Assembly: GCA_949710005.1 (NCBI GenBank)
Contig: OX453273.1
Location: 45,264,781-45,328,780, forward strand
Reading direction: 5' to 3'
Source of the DNA: Ricordea florida
Lineage: Eukaryota > Cnidaria > Anthozoa > Corallimorpharia > Ricordeidae
Length of the DNA: 64,000 bases
The notes below the pieces were generated by a model. It worked only from the letters and a program-made list of their open reading frames with translations. It was not told where the DNA came from and did no database searches. The position numbers and the translations under genes were made by a program. Shown here piece after piece: positions 44,265 to 53,442 of this stretch. Within the stretch, counting starts at the first letter, position 1. Every line of letters begins with the position of its first letter.

Positions 44265-45875
44265 TTAACGAAATAAAAACCAAGATAATAATCCCCCGGT
44301 AAATATTAAAACAATAAGATTATTTTGATGAGAAGATGTTTCTATATTACTAACTTCATCTGTTTTGTTTTGTTCTTCGTCATTGTTTAATTTAGGGTTC
44401 TTTGGTTGAGTATTGGTATTTAATAAAACTTTTGATGTTCCTAAACTGCGAGGTATTCCAACAGTTTTTGTCTCAACATTTATTGAATTATTTACTCCAA
44501 AGGTCATATCTTCTGTTACCTTTTTCAAATCATTATTGTACCCAATAATGCTTTCTGTATTTATTATTAAATTGCTTGGCATTAACCAAACACCAGGAGC
44601 TATAGCCAAATCAAGACGGGATTTTGATTCTTGAACCGCGGTTTGGTATCTTTGAATTGATTTGGATATGTCATTTTCAATCACAGAACTTTCAAATAAA
44701 GATATAAAGTTTTCTTGGGTTTCAAAACCACCACCCCCTTTACTAACAATTGAAGTTCTTGTATTAACTTGGGAGCCTAAAACACAATAAACAAAAGCTT
44801 CAATCGATCTATTTATTCTTCCCAATCCCGCCTTTGTTAATCCATAACCAGATTCTGGTATAAACCATGAATATTGAAAATCAACGAAATGATCATTTCG
44901 TAGCATGGATATTAAATTTCCATCAATTTTCTTTCCCCCATCATCAGAAAATCTATTTGCTCTGCTTGGCCAAATATTAGCATCAGGATCGTAATTTCTT
45001 ATAATCCTAACATTTTGGTTTTTACCGCCTTTCGCTTGCGCATCAAAGCTGCCAGGAATGCTTTCGCGGTCTACGTATCCTTTTCCATAATCAATAAATA
45101 CATCTCCGACACCATGATTTGCACCCCCTTTCCATCTAAAATCAGCTAAAGGTTTATTCAATCCCTTGTAATCTTGATTATTACTTAAACCAAATTCACC
45201 GCATAAACGATTATAAGCATTTTTGTTGTATGGGTTATTTTTTGAAGAAAAAGTTTTTTCGTCGGGTAATGGTACGTGTAATTCATATAATATTCTTCTG
45301 ATGGTAAAGTATACGTGAAATACAAAAAAACTTTTAATAACTTTTGGGTAACTAAAACTATCACTTAAACTTACACCGCATCCAGATGTGGCGCACCAAA
45401 CCGCCATGTTTAATTGTTGTGGCCAGTGATTAATATTTGGTTTACTCAACCAAGCTCTAGCTTCTTTTCCACTGGTAAGCCCCACAGTTTGATTTTTAAA
45501 AACATTTTTCATTGGTGCAGCGAAACTATCTTTTTCTGAAACATATATATCTAAAAGTATTAACATTTTTGTTACATCGTTTGCAAATTCATCGAATCTA
45601 ACCCCGGGTATTGGATATGTTTTGTTTGTAAATGATAAACTTTTTGGAAATGAACTAAGCTTAACTTTATTTTCTAACCCCAAATCTTCCCATAATAACT
45701 TTTTCAAATTATTAGAAAGATTTGCAGTCCAAGTTTCCCCAGAAGGATCATCATCGGACATAATTGTTGTTCCATTAACTTTCCATTTAATATATCCACC
45801 AAATGGGTCATTCACAAATGTAAATTTATTGAGATTCGCGTTTGGATATCGAGTTCTGAAATCATCAAATAACAT
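44265..45875 (-). CDS. Conserved Polinton protein with C-terminal membrane anchor
   Basis: The protein has 536 residues. The segment near 165-205 (WCATSGCGVSLSD...FHVYFTIRRILYEL) is one that I recall as conserved across animal Polintons. A Ser/Asn-rich stretch precedes a hydrophobic C-terminal helix at ~518-535 (NLIVLIFTGGLLSWFLF), suggesting a tail-anchored virion or membrane protein. No catalytic signature is visible. A promoter-like CTCTTTAAAT lies at 45904-45913. The function is not known to me. Confidence 0.6.
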   Translation of the reverse strand: MLFDDFRTRYPNANLNKFTFVNDPFGGYIKWKVNGTTIMSDDDPSGETWTANLSNNLKKLLWEDLGLENKVKLSSFPKSLSFTNKTYPIPGVRFDEFANDVTKMLILLDIYVSEKDSFAAPMKNVFKNQTVGLTSGKEARAWLSKPNINHWPQQLNMAVWCATSGCGVSLSDSFSYPKVIKSFFVFHVYFTIRRILYELHVPLPDEKTFSSKNNPYNKNAYNRLCGEFGLSNNQDYKGLNKPLADFRWKGGANHGVGDVFIDYGKGYVDRESIPGSFDAQAKGGKNQNVRIIRNYDPDANIWPSRANRFSDDGGKKIDGNLISMLRNDHFVDFQYSWFIPESGYGLTKAGLGRINRSIEAFVYCVLGSQVNTRTSIVSKGGGGFETQENFISLFESSVIENDISKSIQRYQTAVQESKSRLDLAIAPGVWLMPSNLIINTESIIGYNNDLKKVTEDMTFGVNNSINVETKTVGIPRSLGTSKVLLNTNTQPKNPKLNNDEEQNKTDEVSNIETSSHQNNLIVLIFTGGLLSWFLFR

Positions 45876-46026
45876 CTTAATTCTTTTTGTATCAAATAAC
45901 GAGCTCTTTAAATTTGTAAGAATTAAGATGTAAATTCTCTTCTAATACCAGCAAAACAATTACAACCGACATCAGTTTTTTCAAATGAAATCTTTAATGT
46001 ATTGTATCGGGAGGATACCTCCCCGG

Positions 46027-46647
46027 CTATGTCGGACCGGTTAATTCTTTTAATAGATCTTCTCGAACTTTTTTCCTGATTATGGACATATCGAAGTTTT
46101 TTTGATTTTCTTTTCTGAATTTTTGCCTAACTTCTTGTTTTAGTTTTTCAAACTTTTCAGATTCTGATAAAATTATGGAAAATTCTTCATCTGATATTTT
46201 CCCATCTTTAAAAGCTTTGGAAACCAAATCATTGATTGTGCTTAGTTTTGATTTTGCAATTGATGATGTTTTTTCGTGTTTACTTACTTTTTTTGAAAGA
46301 CTTTTTGAACCATAACCAAAACAAACAGATATTCCTCCAAAAATACCACCTACTACACCTAAAGGCACACCAACAACAGCGCCAAAACCAGTAAGAGATG
46401 TACTAAGCCCGCTTGCTGATAAGATAACTGATAATAAACCTCCACAAATACTTATTTTTGTAAAAACAAGTCTGGCTCTATTATATTTTTTTCTTACTTC
46501 TTCGTAATGTTTGATTTCTTTCTCAAGATTTTGTAATACTTCGCCGCATTTTTGTAACCTGAAATTATTAGGATCTGTATTTTGTAAAACAGGATAAAGT
46601 CCGTTATTATTAGTATGTGAATAAGTATTTCCGTTGTAATCTGCCAT
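46027..46647 (-). CDS. Polinton membrane protein with coiled coil
   Basis: The protein has 206 residues. A charged helical part (~35-60) precedes a long Gly-rich hydrophobic region at ~65-112, enough for two membrane spans, then Lys/Glu-rich helices with NDLVSKAFKDGKISDEEF. I recall similar proteins in cnidarian Polintons. It is probably a virion membrane or internal scaffold protein; this is inference. The motif ATCTTTAGAT lies at 46672-46681, 25-34 bp before its ATG and just after the stop of the next gene. Confidence 0.6.
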   Translation of the reverse strand: MADYNGNTYSHTNNNGLYPVLQNTDPNNFRLQKCGEVLQNLEKEIKHYEEVRKKYNRARLVFTKISICGGLLSVILSASGLSTSLTGFGAVVGVPLGVVGGIFGGISVCFGYGSKSLSKKVSKHEKTSSIAKSKLSTINDLVSKAFKDGKISDEEFSIILSESEKFEKLKQEVRQKFRKENQKNFDMSIIRKKVREDLLKELTGPT

Positions 46648-46682
46648 ATACTTTTTACTGGAAAATGTGTTATCTTTAGATC

Positions 46683-47660
46683 TTAGTTACGCTTTTTCTT
46701 TATATTTTCCACAAAATATAGAACAACAGCCATTATCAAAAGCCAAGCATTCTTTCCTAAAAATCCAATAACCTCGCCCGCTGTTTTGAAAAGAAAGCTA
46801 ACTATTGCTCCAACCATTCCTGGTAATATTTCACCTAGTTTTTTACCAATAGTTTTTAATCCATTACCCAAACCTTTACCTAATGTTGTTAGACCTTTAG
46901 AAAGATTAGAAATTATAACTCCAATTACTAAACCAGCTGCGCTTAAAATCGCAAATACTGTAAATCCATACTTTTTGAATATATCTCTAATTCGCTCTCT
47001 CAAAGACATTGTTTCTTGGATTCTTTCTCTTTCAGCAACATCGTTTGCTATATCTTCATCGTTTTCTATAACTTCTGCATTTAAATTTTCAATCTCCACC
47101 TCTTCTTCTGTTGTTTTATTGGGTTTATTATCAAGGATTTTTTTTCTTTCTAGCCTCTCATTTTGTTTTTCTTTTTTATTCGCAATTTCTAAATTGATTC
47201 GCTCAACTATTTCTCCTCTAGTTGGACCCAAGGCATCTTTTAATTTTCCGGGTTTTAGTTTTTCCATTAATTTTCCCGTTTTTTTATCATATCTTCTAAA
47301 ATCATCTTCATTAGACTTATAAACATATGTTGCGCCAGATGGACCTTTAACTGCTGGCAATTTTATACCATCACCAATACGCTGGAAAAATGAAACAAAT
47401 TGTTTTACTTTTGATTCTGGTCGTACTATTTTTATTTCATATTCTGCTCCTTCGAATTCTTTTTGTTTATTTCCTAATAAGGAGGTTTTTTCATTGGGTG
47501 AATTTTCTTGCTCTTCATCTTCATCATCATAAGCGGGATTTGTAAAATAACTAGTAGATGTGGATGCTTTTGGGTTTTTATAATCATCTTCAACCCAATC
47601 ATCTTCATCGTCATCATCATTTTCTTTTGGTAAATCTTTCATTGGTATATATTCTTCCAT
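46683..47660 (-). CDS. Polinton multi-span membrane protein with acidic N-terminus
   Basis: The protein has 325 residues. The first ~60 residues are very acidic (DDDDEDDWVEDD). A charged coiled-coil stretch occupies ~145-225. Hydrophobic segments lie at ~231-252, ~279-291 and ~304-318, with a short basic tail. The Gly-rich stretch between (GKGLGNGLKTIGKKLGEILPGMVG) is familiar from cnidarian Polintons. It probably acts in the virion membrane or entry apparatus; the role is unproven. A promoter-like ATCTTTAGAT lies at 47684-47693. Confidence 0.6.
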   Translation of the reverse strand: MEEYIPMKDLPKENDDDDEDDWVEDDYKNPKASTSTSYFTNPAYDDEDEEQENSPNEKTSLLGNKQKEFEGAEYEIKIVRPESKVKQFVSFFQRIGDGIKLPAVKGPSGATYVYKSNEDDFRRYDKKTGKLMEKLKPGKLKDALGPTRGEIVERINLEIANKKEKQNERLERKKILDNKPNKTTEEEVEIENLNAEVIENDEDIANDVAERERIQETMSLRERIRDIFKKYGFTVFAILSAAGLVIGVIISNLSKGLTTLGKGLGNGLKTIGKKLGEILPGMVGAIVSFLFKTAGEVIGFLGKNAWLLIMAVVLYFVENIKKKRN

Positions 47661-47756
47661 GATTTTTTACTCAACAGTAGGAAATCTTTAGATACCTTGG
47701 GGTTAAAAAGTAAAAATTGATTTAAAAGATAAAAGGAATATATAAAAAGAAATAAA

Positions 47757-48539
47757 ATGATGAACGAAACTACGCAATTAATAGATATTAATACTTATAA
47801 ACCTAAAGAAAGCATGATCTTTTCTAAACCAATTGTTGGTGAAATTCCTAAAAGTAAACCAAAGGTTGAATTTAAGAGAATTAAAATTTTTACAAAAAAT
47901 GATGATGGAACAGAAGGAGAACTTGTTATTCCAACCGGTAATTTATATTCTTTTGGTGTTTCCACAAATACAAGCCAAGAAACAGGTGCAATTACAGGAT
48001 ATGTATTTCCATTATGTTTATGGAGTGGAAGCGGACCAACACCAGAAGAAGAAAAATGGATTGATTTATTCAATGACATAGTTGACAATTGCATTGATCA
48101 TTTGCTTATTAATAGACACAAAATTGGTAAATTTGAGTTGGAAAGAAATGAGCTTGAAAAACAAAAAGGAGGTTTAAATCCTCTATATTGGAAGATGGAA
48201 AAATCTTCAATGAATATAGTTCCAGATAGAGGTCCCACCTTGTATGCAAAATTAATTTGGGATAAAAAACAAGACCAAATTTTAACCAAGTTTTATAACT
48301 CTAAAAATGATAAGTTAATTGATCCATTAAAATTATTAAATAAGGGTTGTCGAGTTGAAGAAGGCGTAATAAAAATTGAATCAATATTTATTGGTTCTTG
48401 TATTGCCCTTCAAGTAAAACTTTATGAGGCAGTTATAGAACCAAACAGAGAAATGAAAAGATTAACTAAATTTAGATGCTCAGATAGTAAATCCGCGGCT
48501 GAAGAAATGGAAGATTCTGATGATGGGAGTCTCATGTAA
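47757..48539 (+). CDS. Virus-type ssDNA-binding-like protein
   Basis: The protein has 260 residues. The core GPTLYAKLIWD...DPLKLL...GCRVEEGVIKIESIFIG...LQVKLYEA matches the pattern I recall for a protein family of large DNA viruses (DUF2738/DUF5871-like) thought to bind single-stranded DNA. A replication role beside protein-primed PolB would fit. It runs opposite to the virion genes and has an early-type promoter motif (47719-47736). The acidic C-terminus is common in ssDNA-binding proteins. Confidence 0.55.
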   Translation: MMNETTQLIDINTYKPKESMIFSKPIVGEIPKSKPKVEFKRIKIFTKNDDGTEGELVIPTGNLYSFGVSTNTSQETGAITGYVFPLCLWSGSGPTPEEEKWIDLFNDIVDNCIDHLLINRHKIGKFELERNELEKQKGGLNPLYWKMEKSSMNIVPDRGPTLYAKLIWDKKQDQILTKFYNSKNDKLIDPLKLLNKGCRVEEGVIKIESIFIGSCIALQVKLYEAVIEPNREMKRLTKFRCSDSKSAAEEMEDSDDGSLM

Positions 48540-48562
48540 ACCAAAATAATAAATATACTTTT

Positions 48563-48592
48563 GTTATATAACCAAATTACTGGTTACATAAC
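48563..48592. terminator. Hairpin between converging Polinton genes
   Basis: GTTATATAACC pairs with GGTTACATAAC between the genes ending at 48539 and 48604. It is the third member of this hairpin family. Confidence 0.55.
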
Positions 48593-48603
48593 AACATAAT
48601 AAT

Positions 48604-49002
48604 TTATAATAATTTTGATGCCGCATAACCTAAACCTAACATTCCAGCACCAACATATACCATTTCTCCTGTTTTTTGATCATCGCTTGGTTTGTAATAA
48701 TCAGAGAATTTTGGTTCATTCATTTGAGCATACAATTCAAAAGCTTGGTTTGTAGCTGAAATATTTTTTGCTGCTTGATATTTTTCATCTTTTTTCTTAT
48801 TTTCCCAATCAATCCTTTTTAGTCTTTTTTCCTGATATTCAGCGTAATCTCTTTGGTATTTTTCCATTGCTTTATCATGCCTTATTTTTTCTGTATCAAC
48901 ATTTCGCCCAGTTAAATATTTTGCAAGAATATTTCCTCCAGTAAATGCCGTTGCATTCAATATTGCCCCCAAACCCATCATTCCTAATGTTGCTAATGCC
49001 AT
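48604..49002 (-). CDS. Small Polinton membrane protein with coiled coil
   Basis: The protein has 132 residues. A hydrophobic N-terminus (ALATLGMMGLGAILNATAF) and a C-terminal hydrophobic patch (YVGAGMLGLGYAASKLL) flank a charged helix with KAMEKYQRDYAEYQEKR. A similar small protein is usual in cnidarian Polintons as I recall them. It is probably a virion or membrane component. Its ATG lies 6 bp after the stop of the 49009 gene, so the two are likely transcribed together. Confidence 0.55.
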   Translation of the reverse strand: MALATLGMMGLGAILNATAFTGGNILAKYLTGRNVDTEKIRHDKAMEKYQRDYAEYQEKRLKRIDWENKKKDEKYQAAKNISATNQAFELYAQMNEPKFSDYYKPSDDQKTGEMVYVGAGMLGLGYAASKLL

Positions 49003-49008
49003 GTTTGA

Positions 49009-49227
49009 TTATTTTGGTAAAATCTTTTGATCCTCTAAATATGTTTTAAGATACATACTCCCGGATAATACAGCCACCCATTTTGCATAATTTGTAATAC
49101 TTGAGGATGGGTCATTCAAAAATGATTCTTTCATCATCTTTTTAGCTACATACCCAACTCCAGCCCCTAATCCGATTAGTACTGCTGAATCAGTTACAGT
49201 TTTCACAAGTTTGTTTTCGGTTGACAT
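49009..49227 (-). CDS. Small two-span membrane protein of Polinton
   Basis: The protein has 72 residues. Two hydrophobic segments (SAVLIGLGAGVGYVAKK and YAKWVAVLSGSMYLKTYL) suggest a small membrane or virion-associated protein. It is spaced tightly in the minus-strand virion gene cluster, with a CTTTTAAAT motif at 49251-49259, 24-32 bp before its ATG. No named family. Confidence 0.5.
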   Translation of the reverse strand: MSTENKLVKTVTDSAVLIGLGAGVGYVAKKMMKESFLNDPSSSITNYAKWVAVLSGSMYLKTYLEDQKILPK

Positions 49228-49280
49228 TTTTTTACTACATCATTAAGAAACTTTTAAATAACTTTATGTAGTAAAAATAA

Positions 49281-49682
49281 TTACATCATTCCAATTTTTG
49301 GCCTATCCGCGGGTTGCGGTAATTGTGGAACTTGTGATAAGTCAGGAATCCTATTAGAATATTCACACCTGGCTTTTTCCTTATATCTCATAAAAAGATC
49401 AAATGCTGTAAACCCCAATCCAACAACAGATAAAACAGTAGTAAAAGATAACTCTGGAAGCCATGATTTATATTCATTATTTGTCTTTTCTTGATTATAC
49501 TCTATTTCTGTATTTTCATTTCGTTTCATTTCCCTAGCTAATGCTTCTTTAGCTTTTTTATTATATTCAGCTAATTTCTTACCAGCTGCGACTTTTTTAG
49601 GATCTTTCTCTTTCTTTTTAGTATCTTTATTTTCAGGTGCAGGATCGGCTGTAATTTGTTCTACTTCAGATTGTTCAGACAT
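49281..49682 (-). CDS. Lys-rich Polinton protein with one membrane span
   Basis: The protein has 133 residues. The basic N-terminal half contains KKVAAGKKLAEYNKKAKEAL, a pattern I recall from other animal Polintons. A single hydrophobic helix (FTTVLSVVGLGFTAFDLFM) lies near 79-97. The end is Pro-rich. It could be a DNA-contacting virion protein anchored in a membrane; the function is unknown. Promoter-like TTTTTAGAT at 49707-49715. Confidence 0.55.
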   Translation of the reverse strand: MSEQSEVEQITADPAPENKDTKKKEKDPKKVAAGKKLAEYNKKAKEALAREMKRNENTEIEYNQEKTNNEYKSWLPELSFTTVLSVVGLGFTAFDLFMRYKEKARCEYSNRIPDLSQVPQLPQPADRPKIGMM

Positions 49683-49719
49683 TGTTATTTAGATGCTACA
49701 AATAAGTTTTTAGATCTGT

Positions 49720-50289
49720 TTAATATACTGTATCAACACCTTCAGTAGATTGCTTAGTTTCCTGATCAGTTGTGTTAGAATTTGCTGGTTCTTCTCTTGA
49801 AAATTGTTGATTTTTGTTGAATTTGATGTGTTTAGCAACCTGGAATAGGCCGCTAGCAAGTGCTGCCAACCTTCCTGCTTTCAATGCTAATAGACCTACA
49901 ATGTTTGTTAATTCACGATTTACCAAATCATCATTCTTCAGATCATTGCAAAGAGATTCTATATCATCAACCGGAACTAAATATGAAATAAGTTTGGAAA
50001 CTAATTGAAGGGATGAATCTACTAATCCTCCATTAATTTTCTTACCCATTACTGCTTGGTAACGATTAAAATATTTTTCTACATCTTTTTCCGATAATTT
50101 TTTTATATCACCCAAACTCATATCAACTCCCAAATATTCCTTTGTTGTTCCAAGAGCTGCGAGAATGGCTAGTGATTCTTGTTTGATTTCAAGATCCTCA
50201 CTTTGATCGGTATCATTTTTTCCCTGAAGTCGGTCAGTTTTTTCTGTTCCTCCCTGTGGTTGGTCAATGTAATCTTCAATATTAGCCAT
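49720..50289 (-). CDS. Polinton protein of unknown function next to ATPase
   Basis: The protein has 189 residues from the ATG at 50289 (MANIEDYIDQ). I prefer this start to an upstream in-frame one because it removes the overlap with the ATPase gene. The N-terminal third is acidic and Gln-rich. The middle is helical, with a mildly hydrophobic stretch (IVGLLALKAGRLAALASGLFQVAKHI). Nothing catalytic is visible. It starts 5 bp after the ATPase stop and is likely a virion component. ATCTCTAAAT at 50311-50320 is a near-match to the promoter motif. Confidence 0.5.
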   Translation of the reverse strand: MANIEDYIDQPQGGTEKTDRLQGKNDTDQSEDLEIKQESLAILAALGTTKEYLGVDMSLGDIKKLSEKDVEKYFNRYQAVMGKKINGGLVDSSLQLVSKLISYLVPVDDIESLCNDLKNDDLVNRELTNIVGLLALKAGRLAALASGLFQVAKHIKFNKNQQFSREEPANSNTTDQETKQSTEGVDTVY

Positions 50290-50294
50290 CTTTT

Positions 50295-50921
50295 TTAAAT
50301 CACCTCGGGAATCTCTAAATAGCAATTAAATGGGTGGCGCAAAGATAAACATAGCCTAGAATATTTTTCAGTTTTCAGGAGTTGTACAAACTTTTTACTA
50401 GTTTCAATGTCTAAATCACCACCATAATCTTCGAAGAGCATCTTCATTCCTTTTTGCGACGGATTATGGAAAGTAACAACGCATGCTACATTTTCCCTGA
50501 ATGGTTTTGCTATCGATGTTAATTGCTGGGTTAGAACCCACATTGATAATCCATGGTGCCTTCCGGAGAATGCTAAATCTATAAACTTGTTTGATCGTTT
50601 TTTCAGATCATTCGAAACAGCACAATCATCTAAAATTATTAGTGTATTTGTTCCAGAGAATAAAGTTTGACAATCAGTTAATAACTCATTAATCTCATCA
50701 ACGTTACTGGCATCAGGTGACAATACATAGAAATGTTCATCTTTATTAGCAAAATTATGATAAGTTTTATTCTTAGAATAAGTTGGGCAAATTAAAACAA
50801 TATATTCAAAAACTTTTCGGAATGGCCCGCGGAGCTGTTCAATTAGGTACTTTGTTTTTCCGCAATTTGTTGGTCCTGTTATAATACAATGGAATGGTAT
50901 TTTATCTCGTAAATCTTCCAT
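50295..50921 (-). CDS. Genome-packaging ATPase (A32-like, FtsK-HerA)
   Basis: The protein has 208 residues. Walker A is GPTNCGKT at ~16-23 and Walker B is TLIILDDC near 92-99. A downstream sensor-like region contains SGRHHGLSMWVLTQQ. This is the packaging ATPase shared by Polintons, virophages, adenovirus-like and large DNA viruses, and it would pump DNA into capsids. It lies between the major capsid gene and other virion genes. Promoter-like GTTTTTAGAT at 50945-50954. The length is normal and the motifs are complete. Confidence 0.88.
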   Translation of the reverse strand: MEDLRDKIPFHCIITGPTNCGKTKYLIEQLRGPFRKVFEYIVLICPTYSKNKTYHNFANKDEHFYVLSPDASNVDEINELLTDCQTLFSGTNTLIILDDCAVSNDLKKRSNKFIDLAFSGRHHGLSMWVLTQQLTSIAKPFRENVACVVTFHNPSQKGMKMLFEDYGGDLDIETSKKFVQLLKTEKYSRLCLSLRHPFNCYLEIPEVI

Positions 50922-50956
50922 GATTTTTTGTATTATAACATTATGTTTTTAGATTC

Positions 50957-52201
50957 TCAGTACTTAATTGATCTCAAACTTGAATTCATAATCTCCATCA
51001 TTGCATCTGCTACAACAAACATATGACAAGTTATTGTTCCTGAACCGCTTTGTTTCCTTTTAATTTCTATTTTTACGCCATCATGCGTATTATTTAGAGC
51101 AAGTCCACCACCATGAATACCATTATCTGGATGAGATCTAGTATCAACCCAAAGAGCAAACTTATCCGCGTAAAATTCTTTTTCTTTCAATGAAATTTGT
51201 AAACCATCATCCCTATGATATCTTTTTTTCACGGATTCCCAAAGATCAGATGGAATCATTCCCCTAGAGTATATTCTATTTGGTACGCCATCAACATCAA
51301 TTTCAACGGAAGATATACCAGGATTATAAAAATTTTCTGAATCCCTTGATCCTGCAGCTTGAGGCAATAAAAACAAAAACAATATTCCTGTCATTGATCT
51401 TCTCGGTAAATTAATATGCTGATTAATAACACCATCACCACCAATTGAAAATGTAAAAGTTTTGTGTAAGGTAATATTTTCATAAAAGAATCCTTTACCA
51501 ACTTGATAAGCTGCTTGAGCCTCACGGGCTAAGTATTCGCTTGAAATTGAAGAATATTCTAACTCTAAGTTTTTGATTGAATATGACGGCGCTTTAGTTG
51601 TATCAGAATAAATAATAATATTATTGATTGGTGCAAGAGTAAGCTCAAATATTAAATGGTTTTCCAACGCTTTCGGATAAAAAACACCATGATCGTTTAA
51701 AATAGGGTGATTTATTGGTATTCTATACTTTGAACCATGAACTTTAGCTAGGGCAATTTCTTTTACATCTATTCCAGTTTTTGCATCTCCAGATTTTGTT
51801 CTATGTCTTCTAATATCTATAGAAGAAATGCCTTGTTTTAATCTATCTTCTCGTTCTTCTTTGGTTAAAAATAAATCGGAATATGTTTGAACTAAATCAT
51901 ATCTTTGAGTATCTTGCAATGTTTCTCCTCCAAAAAGAACTTTTAGTCTGGTTACAAGATTACGACCCACATTATTCACAAGTGTATTATTAGCATGCCC
52001 CTCAACATCTAAATCAAATAGAAGAGATACACTTCCAGGAACAATCACTAAATTCTCGGCGAGTTTTGGAATATTTATGTATAATGTTTCTCCTGGGCTT
52101 GCTGTGGATGGATTTAGCGTAATTCGATTCAATGTTGATTCTGCTTTCAAACCAAAGGGTTCTTTTGGAATTCTGTTTGGATTAATTTTTTCAGACGTCA
52201 T
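50957..52201 (-). CDS. Major capsid protein (double jelly-roll)
   Basis: The protein has 414 residues. Its N-terminus (NRITLNPSTASPGETLYINIPKL), the region with FGGETLQDTQRYDLVQTYSDLF, and the C-terminal GSGTITCHMFVVADAMMEI match my memory of Polinton major capsid (PY) proteins, which form double-jelly-roll trimers. It is followed on the same strand by the packaging ATPase. CCTTTAAAC at 52228-52236 lies 27-35 bp before the ATG. It looks complete, implying that virions could be made. Confidence 0.8.
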   Translation of the reverse strand: MTSEKINPNRIPKEPFGLKAESTLNRITLNPSTASPGETLYINIPKLAENLVIVPGSVSLLFDLDVEGHANNTLVNNVGRNLVTRLKVLFGGETLQDTQRYDLVQTYSDLFLTKEEREDRLKQGISSIDIRRHRTKSGDAKTGIDVKEIALAKVHGSKYRIPINHPILNDHGVFYPKALENHLIFELTLAPINNIIIYSDTTKAPSYSIKNLELEYSSISSEYLAREAQAAYQVGKGFFYENITLHKTFTFSIGGDGVINQHINLPRRSMTGILFLFLLPQAAGSRDSENFYNPGISSVEIDVDGVPNRIYSRGMIPSDLWESVKKRYHRDDGLQISLKEKEFYADKFALWVDTRSHPDNGIHGGGLALNNTHDGVKIEIKRKQSGSGTITCHMFVVADAMMEIMNSSLRSIKY

Positions 52202-52230
52202 TGTAATTTATAAGATACTTTGACTAACCT

Positions 52231-52422
52231 TTAAACCTGTGTTGTTCTATTTTCTAACTTGCCAATATGTTTTAATAAACCTTCTCTCGCCTCGGGAATT
52301 AAAATCATAATATTAAAAATTTTATCGCCATCTTCCATATATAGAATTTTTTTCCTAATAATTTTTTTCATAAGATTAATTTGATATTCGCTAAATTTTA
52401 TTTTTTCTTCCTCAGCTACCAT
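52231..52422 (-). CDS. Small charged Polinton protein
   Basis: The protein has 63 residues and no recognised family: a charged helix (EEEKIKFSEYQINLMKKIIRKKI) and a second short helix. It lies between the capsid gene and the integrase, sharing a 33-bp divergent start region with the integrase. The words AAAGTATCTTATAAATT occur just before both its ATG and the capsid ATG. It could be a regulatory or virion protein. Confidence 0.45.
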   Translation of the reverse strand: MVAEEEKIKFSEYQINLMKKIIRKKILYMEDGDKIFNIMILIPEAREGLLKHIGKLENRTTQV

Positions 52423-52455
52423 TTTAATTTATAAGATACTTTTGTTAATCTTAAA

Positions 52456-53442
52456 ATGAGTTCTACTTTGTCAAAAATATATTATTCAACCGAGGGATAT
52501 TGGAAAGGATATACCTCGATTCCTAAATTAGCTGAGAAGGCTAAAGTAAGTGAAAATGAGGCAAAACAATGGTTACAGAAACAGGCAATATGGCAAATCT
52601 ATCTACCCCCGCCTAAATATATACCTAGACCGCACTGGACTGTAGATAAACCCAATCAGATTCACCAAGCGGATTTATTATTTTTACCGCATGATAGATT
52701 TGGAAGAAAAACATATAAATATGCGTTAGTTGTGGTTGATATCGCCTCGAGATATAAAGATGCTGAGCCATTAACCTCAAAAGAAAGTCGAGAGATATCA
52801 GAAGCTTTTACAAAAATATATTCTAGAAGATTGAAATATCCCAAAACATTAATGGTTGATCCTGGGAAAGAATTTATGGGAGAAGTTAGTAAACTCATGA
52901 ATTACCATAATGTGAGGGTACAAAGAAGTGAAGCTGGTAATCATAGAGCTCAAGCATTTGTAGAAAACGCAAACAGAATATTAGGAGAAAGATTATTTAG
53001 CCATCAATATGCGCAAGAAATGGTTAGTCATGATCGATCAAGAGTATGGGTGAAAAGATTACCAGCTATTCTAAAAACTTTGAATAATACAAAAACGAGA
53101 ATAACCGGTAAAGAGCCTGATGAGGCTATAAAAATGAAAGAGGTTGATATTGAACCTAAAAATTATCACCGAGTTGTTGGTCTTGATGAGGTTAGATTAT
53201 CTCCTTATGTTAAAGTTAGATATTTATTATTTCCCGGTGAACTTGAAGGAGGAGAACGAAGAAGGGCCACAGATCCTATTTGGAGTCTCAAAGTTTATGA
53301 TATTTCTAAAAGTATGATTACACCTAATCAGCCTGTTTTATATTATTTAACTGATGGGCCTAGACGTGGATTTGTTAGAGAAGAATTACAAGTTATTCCT
53401 TATGATACACAATTACCACCCGATTCTGTTTTGGTAAGATAA
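52456..53442 (+). CDS. Retroviral-type integrase (RVE, DDE)
   Basis: The protein has 328 residues. A helix-turn-helix-like N-terminus (SIPKLAEKAKVSENEAKQWL) comes first. The catalytic core has D73 (HQADLLF), D135 (LMVDPGKEF) and E170 (AQAFVENAN), a DD-35-E spacing. The C-terminal SH3/chromo-like part contains DPIWSLKVYDIS and GFVREELQVIP. It would join Polinton ends to host DNA, making the 5-6-bp duplication. Its last 43 bases overlap the 3' end of PolB on the other strand. It is complete. Confidence 0.92.
   Translation: MSSTLSKIYYSTEGYWKGYTSIPKLAEKAKVSENEAKQWLQKQAIWQIYLPPPKYIPRPHWTVDKPNQIHQADLLFLPHDRFGRKTYKYALVVVDIASRYKDAEPLTSKESREISEAFTKIYSRRLKYPKTLMVDPGKEFMGEVSKLMNYHNVRVQRSEAGNHRAQAFVENANRILGERLFSHQYAQEMVSHDRSRVWVKRLPAILKTLNNTKTRITGKEPDEAIKMKEVDIEPKNYHRVVGLDEVRLSPYVKVRYLLFPGELEGGERRRATDPIWSLKVYDISKSMITPNQPVLYYLTDGPRRGFVREELQVIPYDTQLPPDSVLVR

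Noticed and set aside
50290-50325. Twelve-residue upstream extension of the gene at 49720-50289
   Set aside because: It would overlap the end of the ATPase gene; the ATG at 50289 leaves normal spacing.
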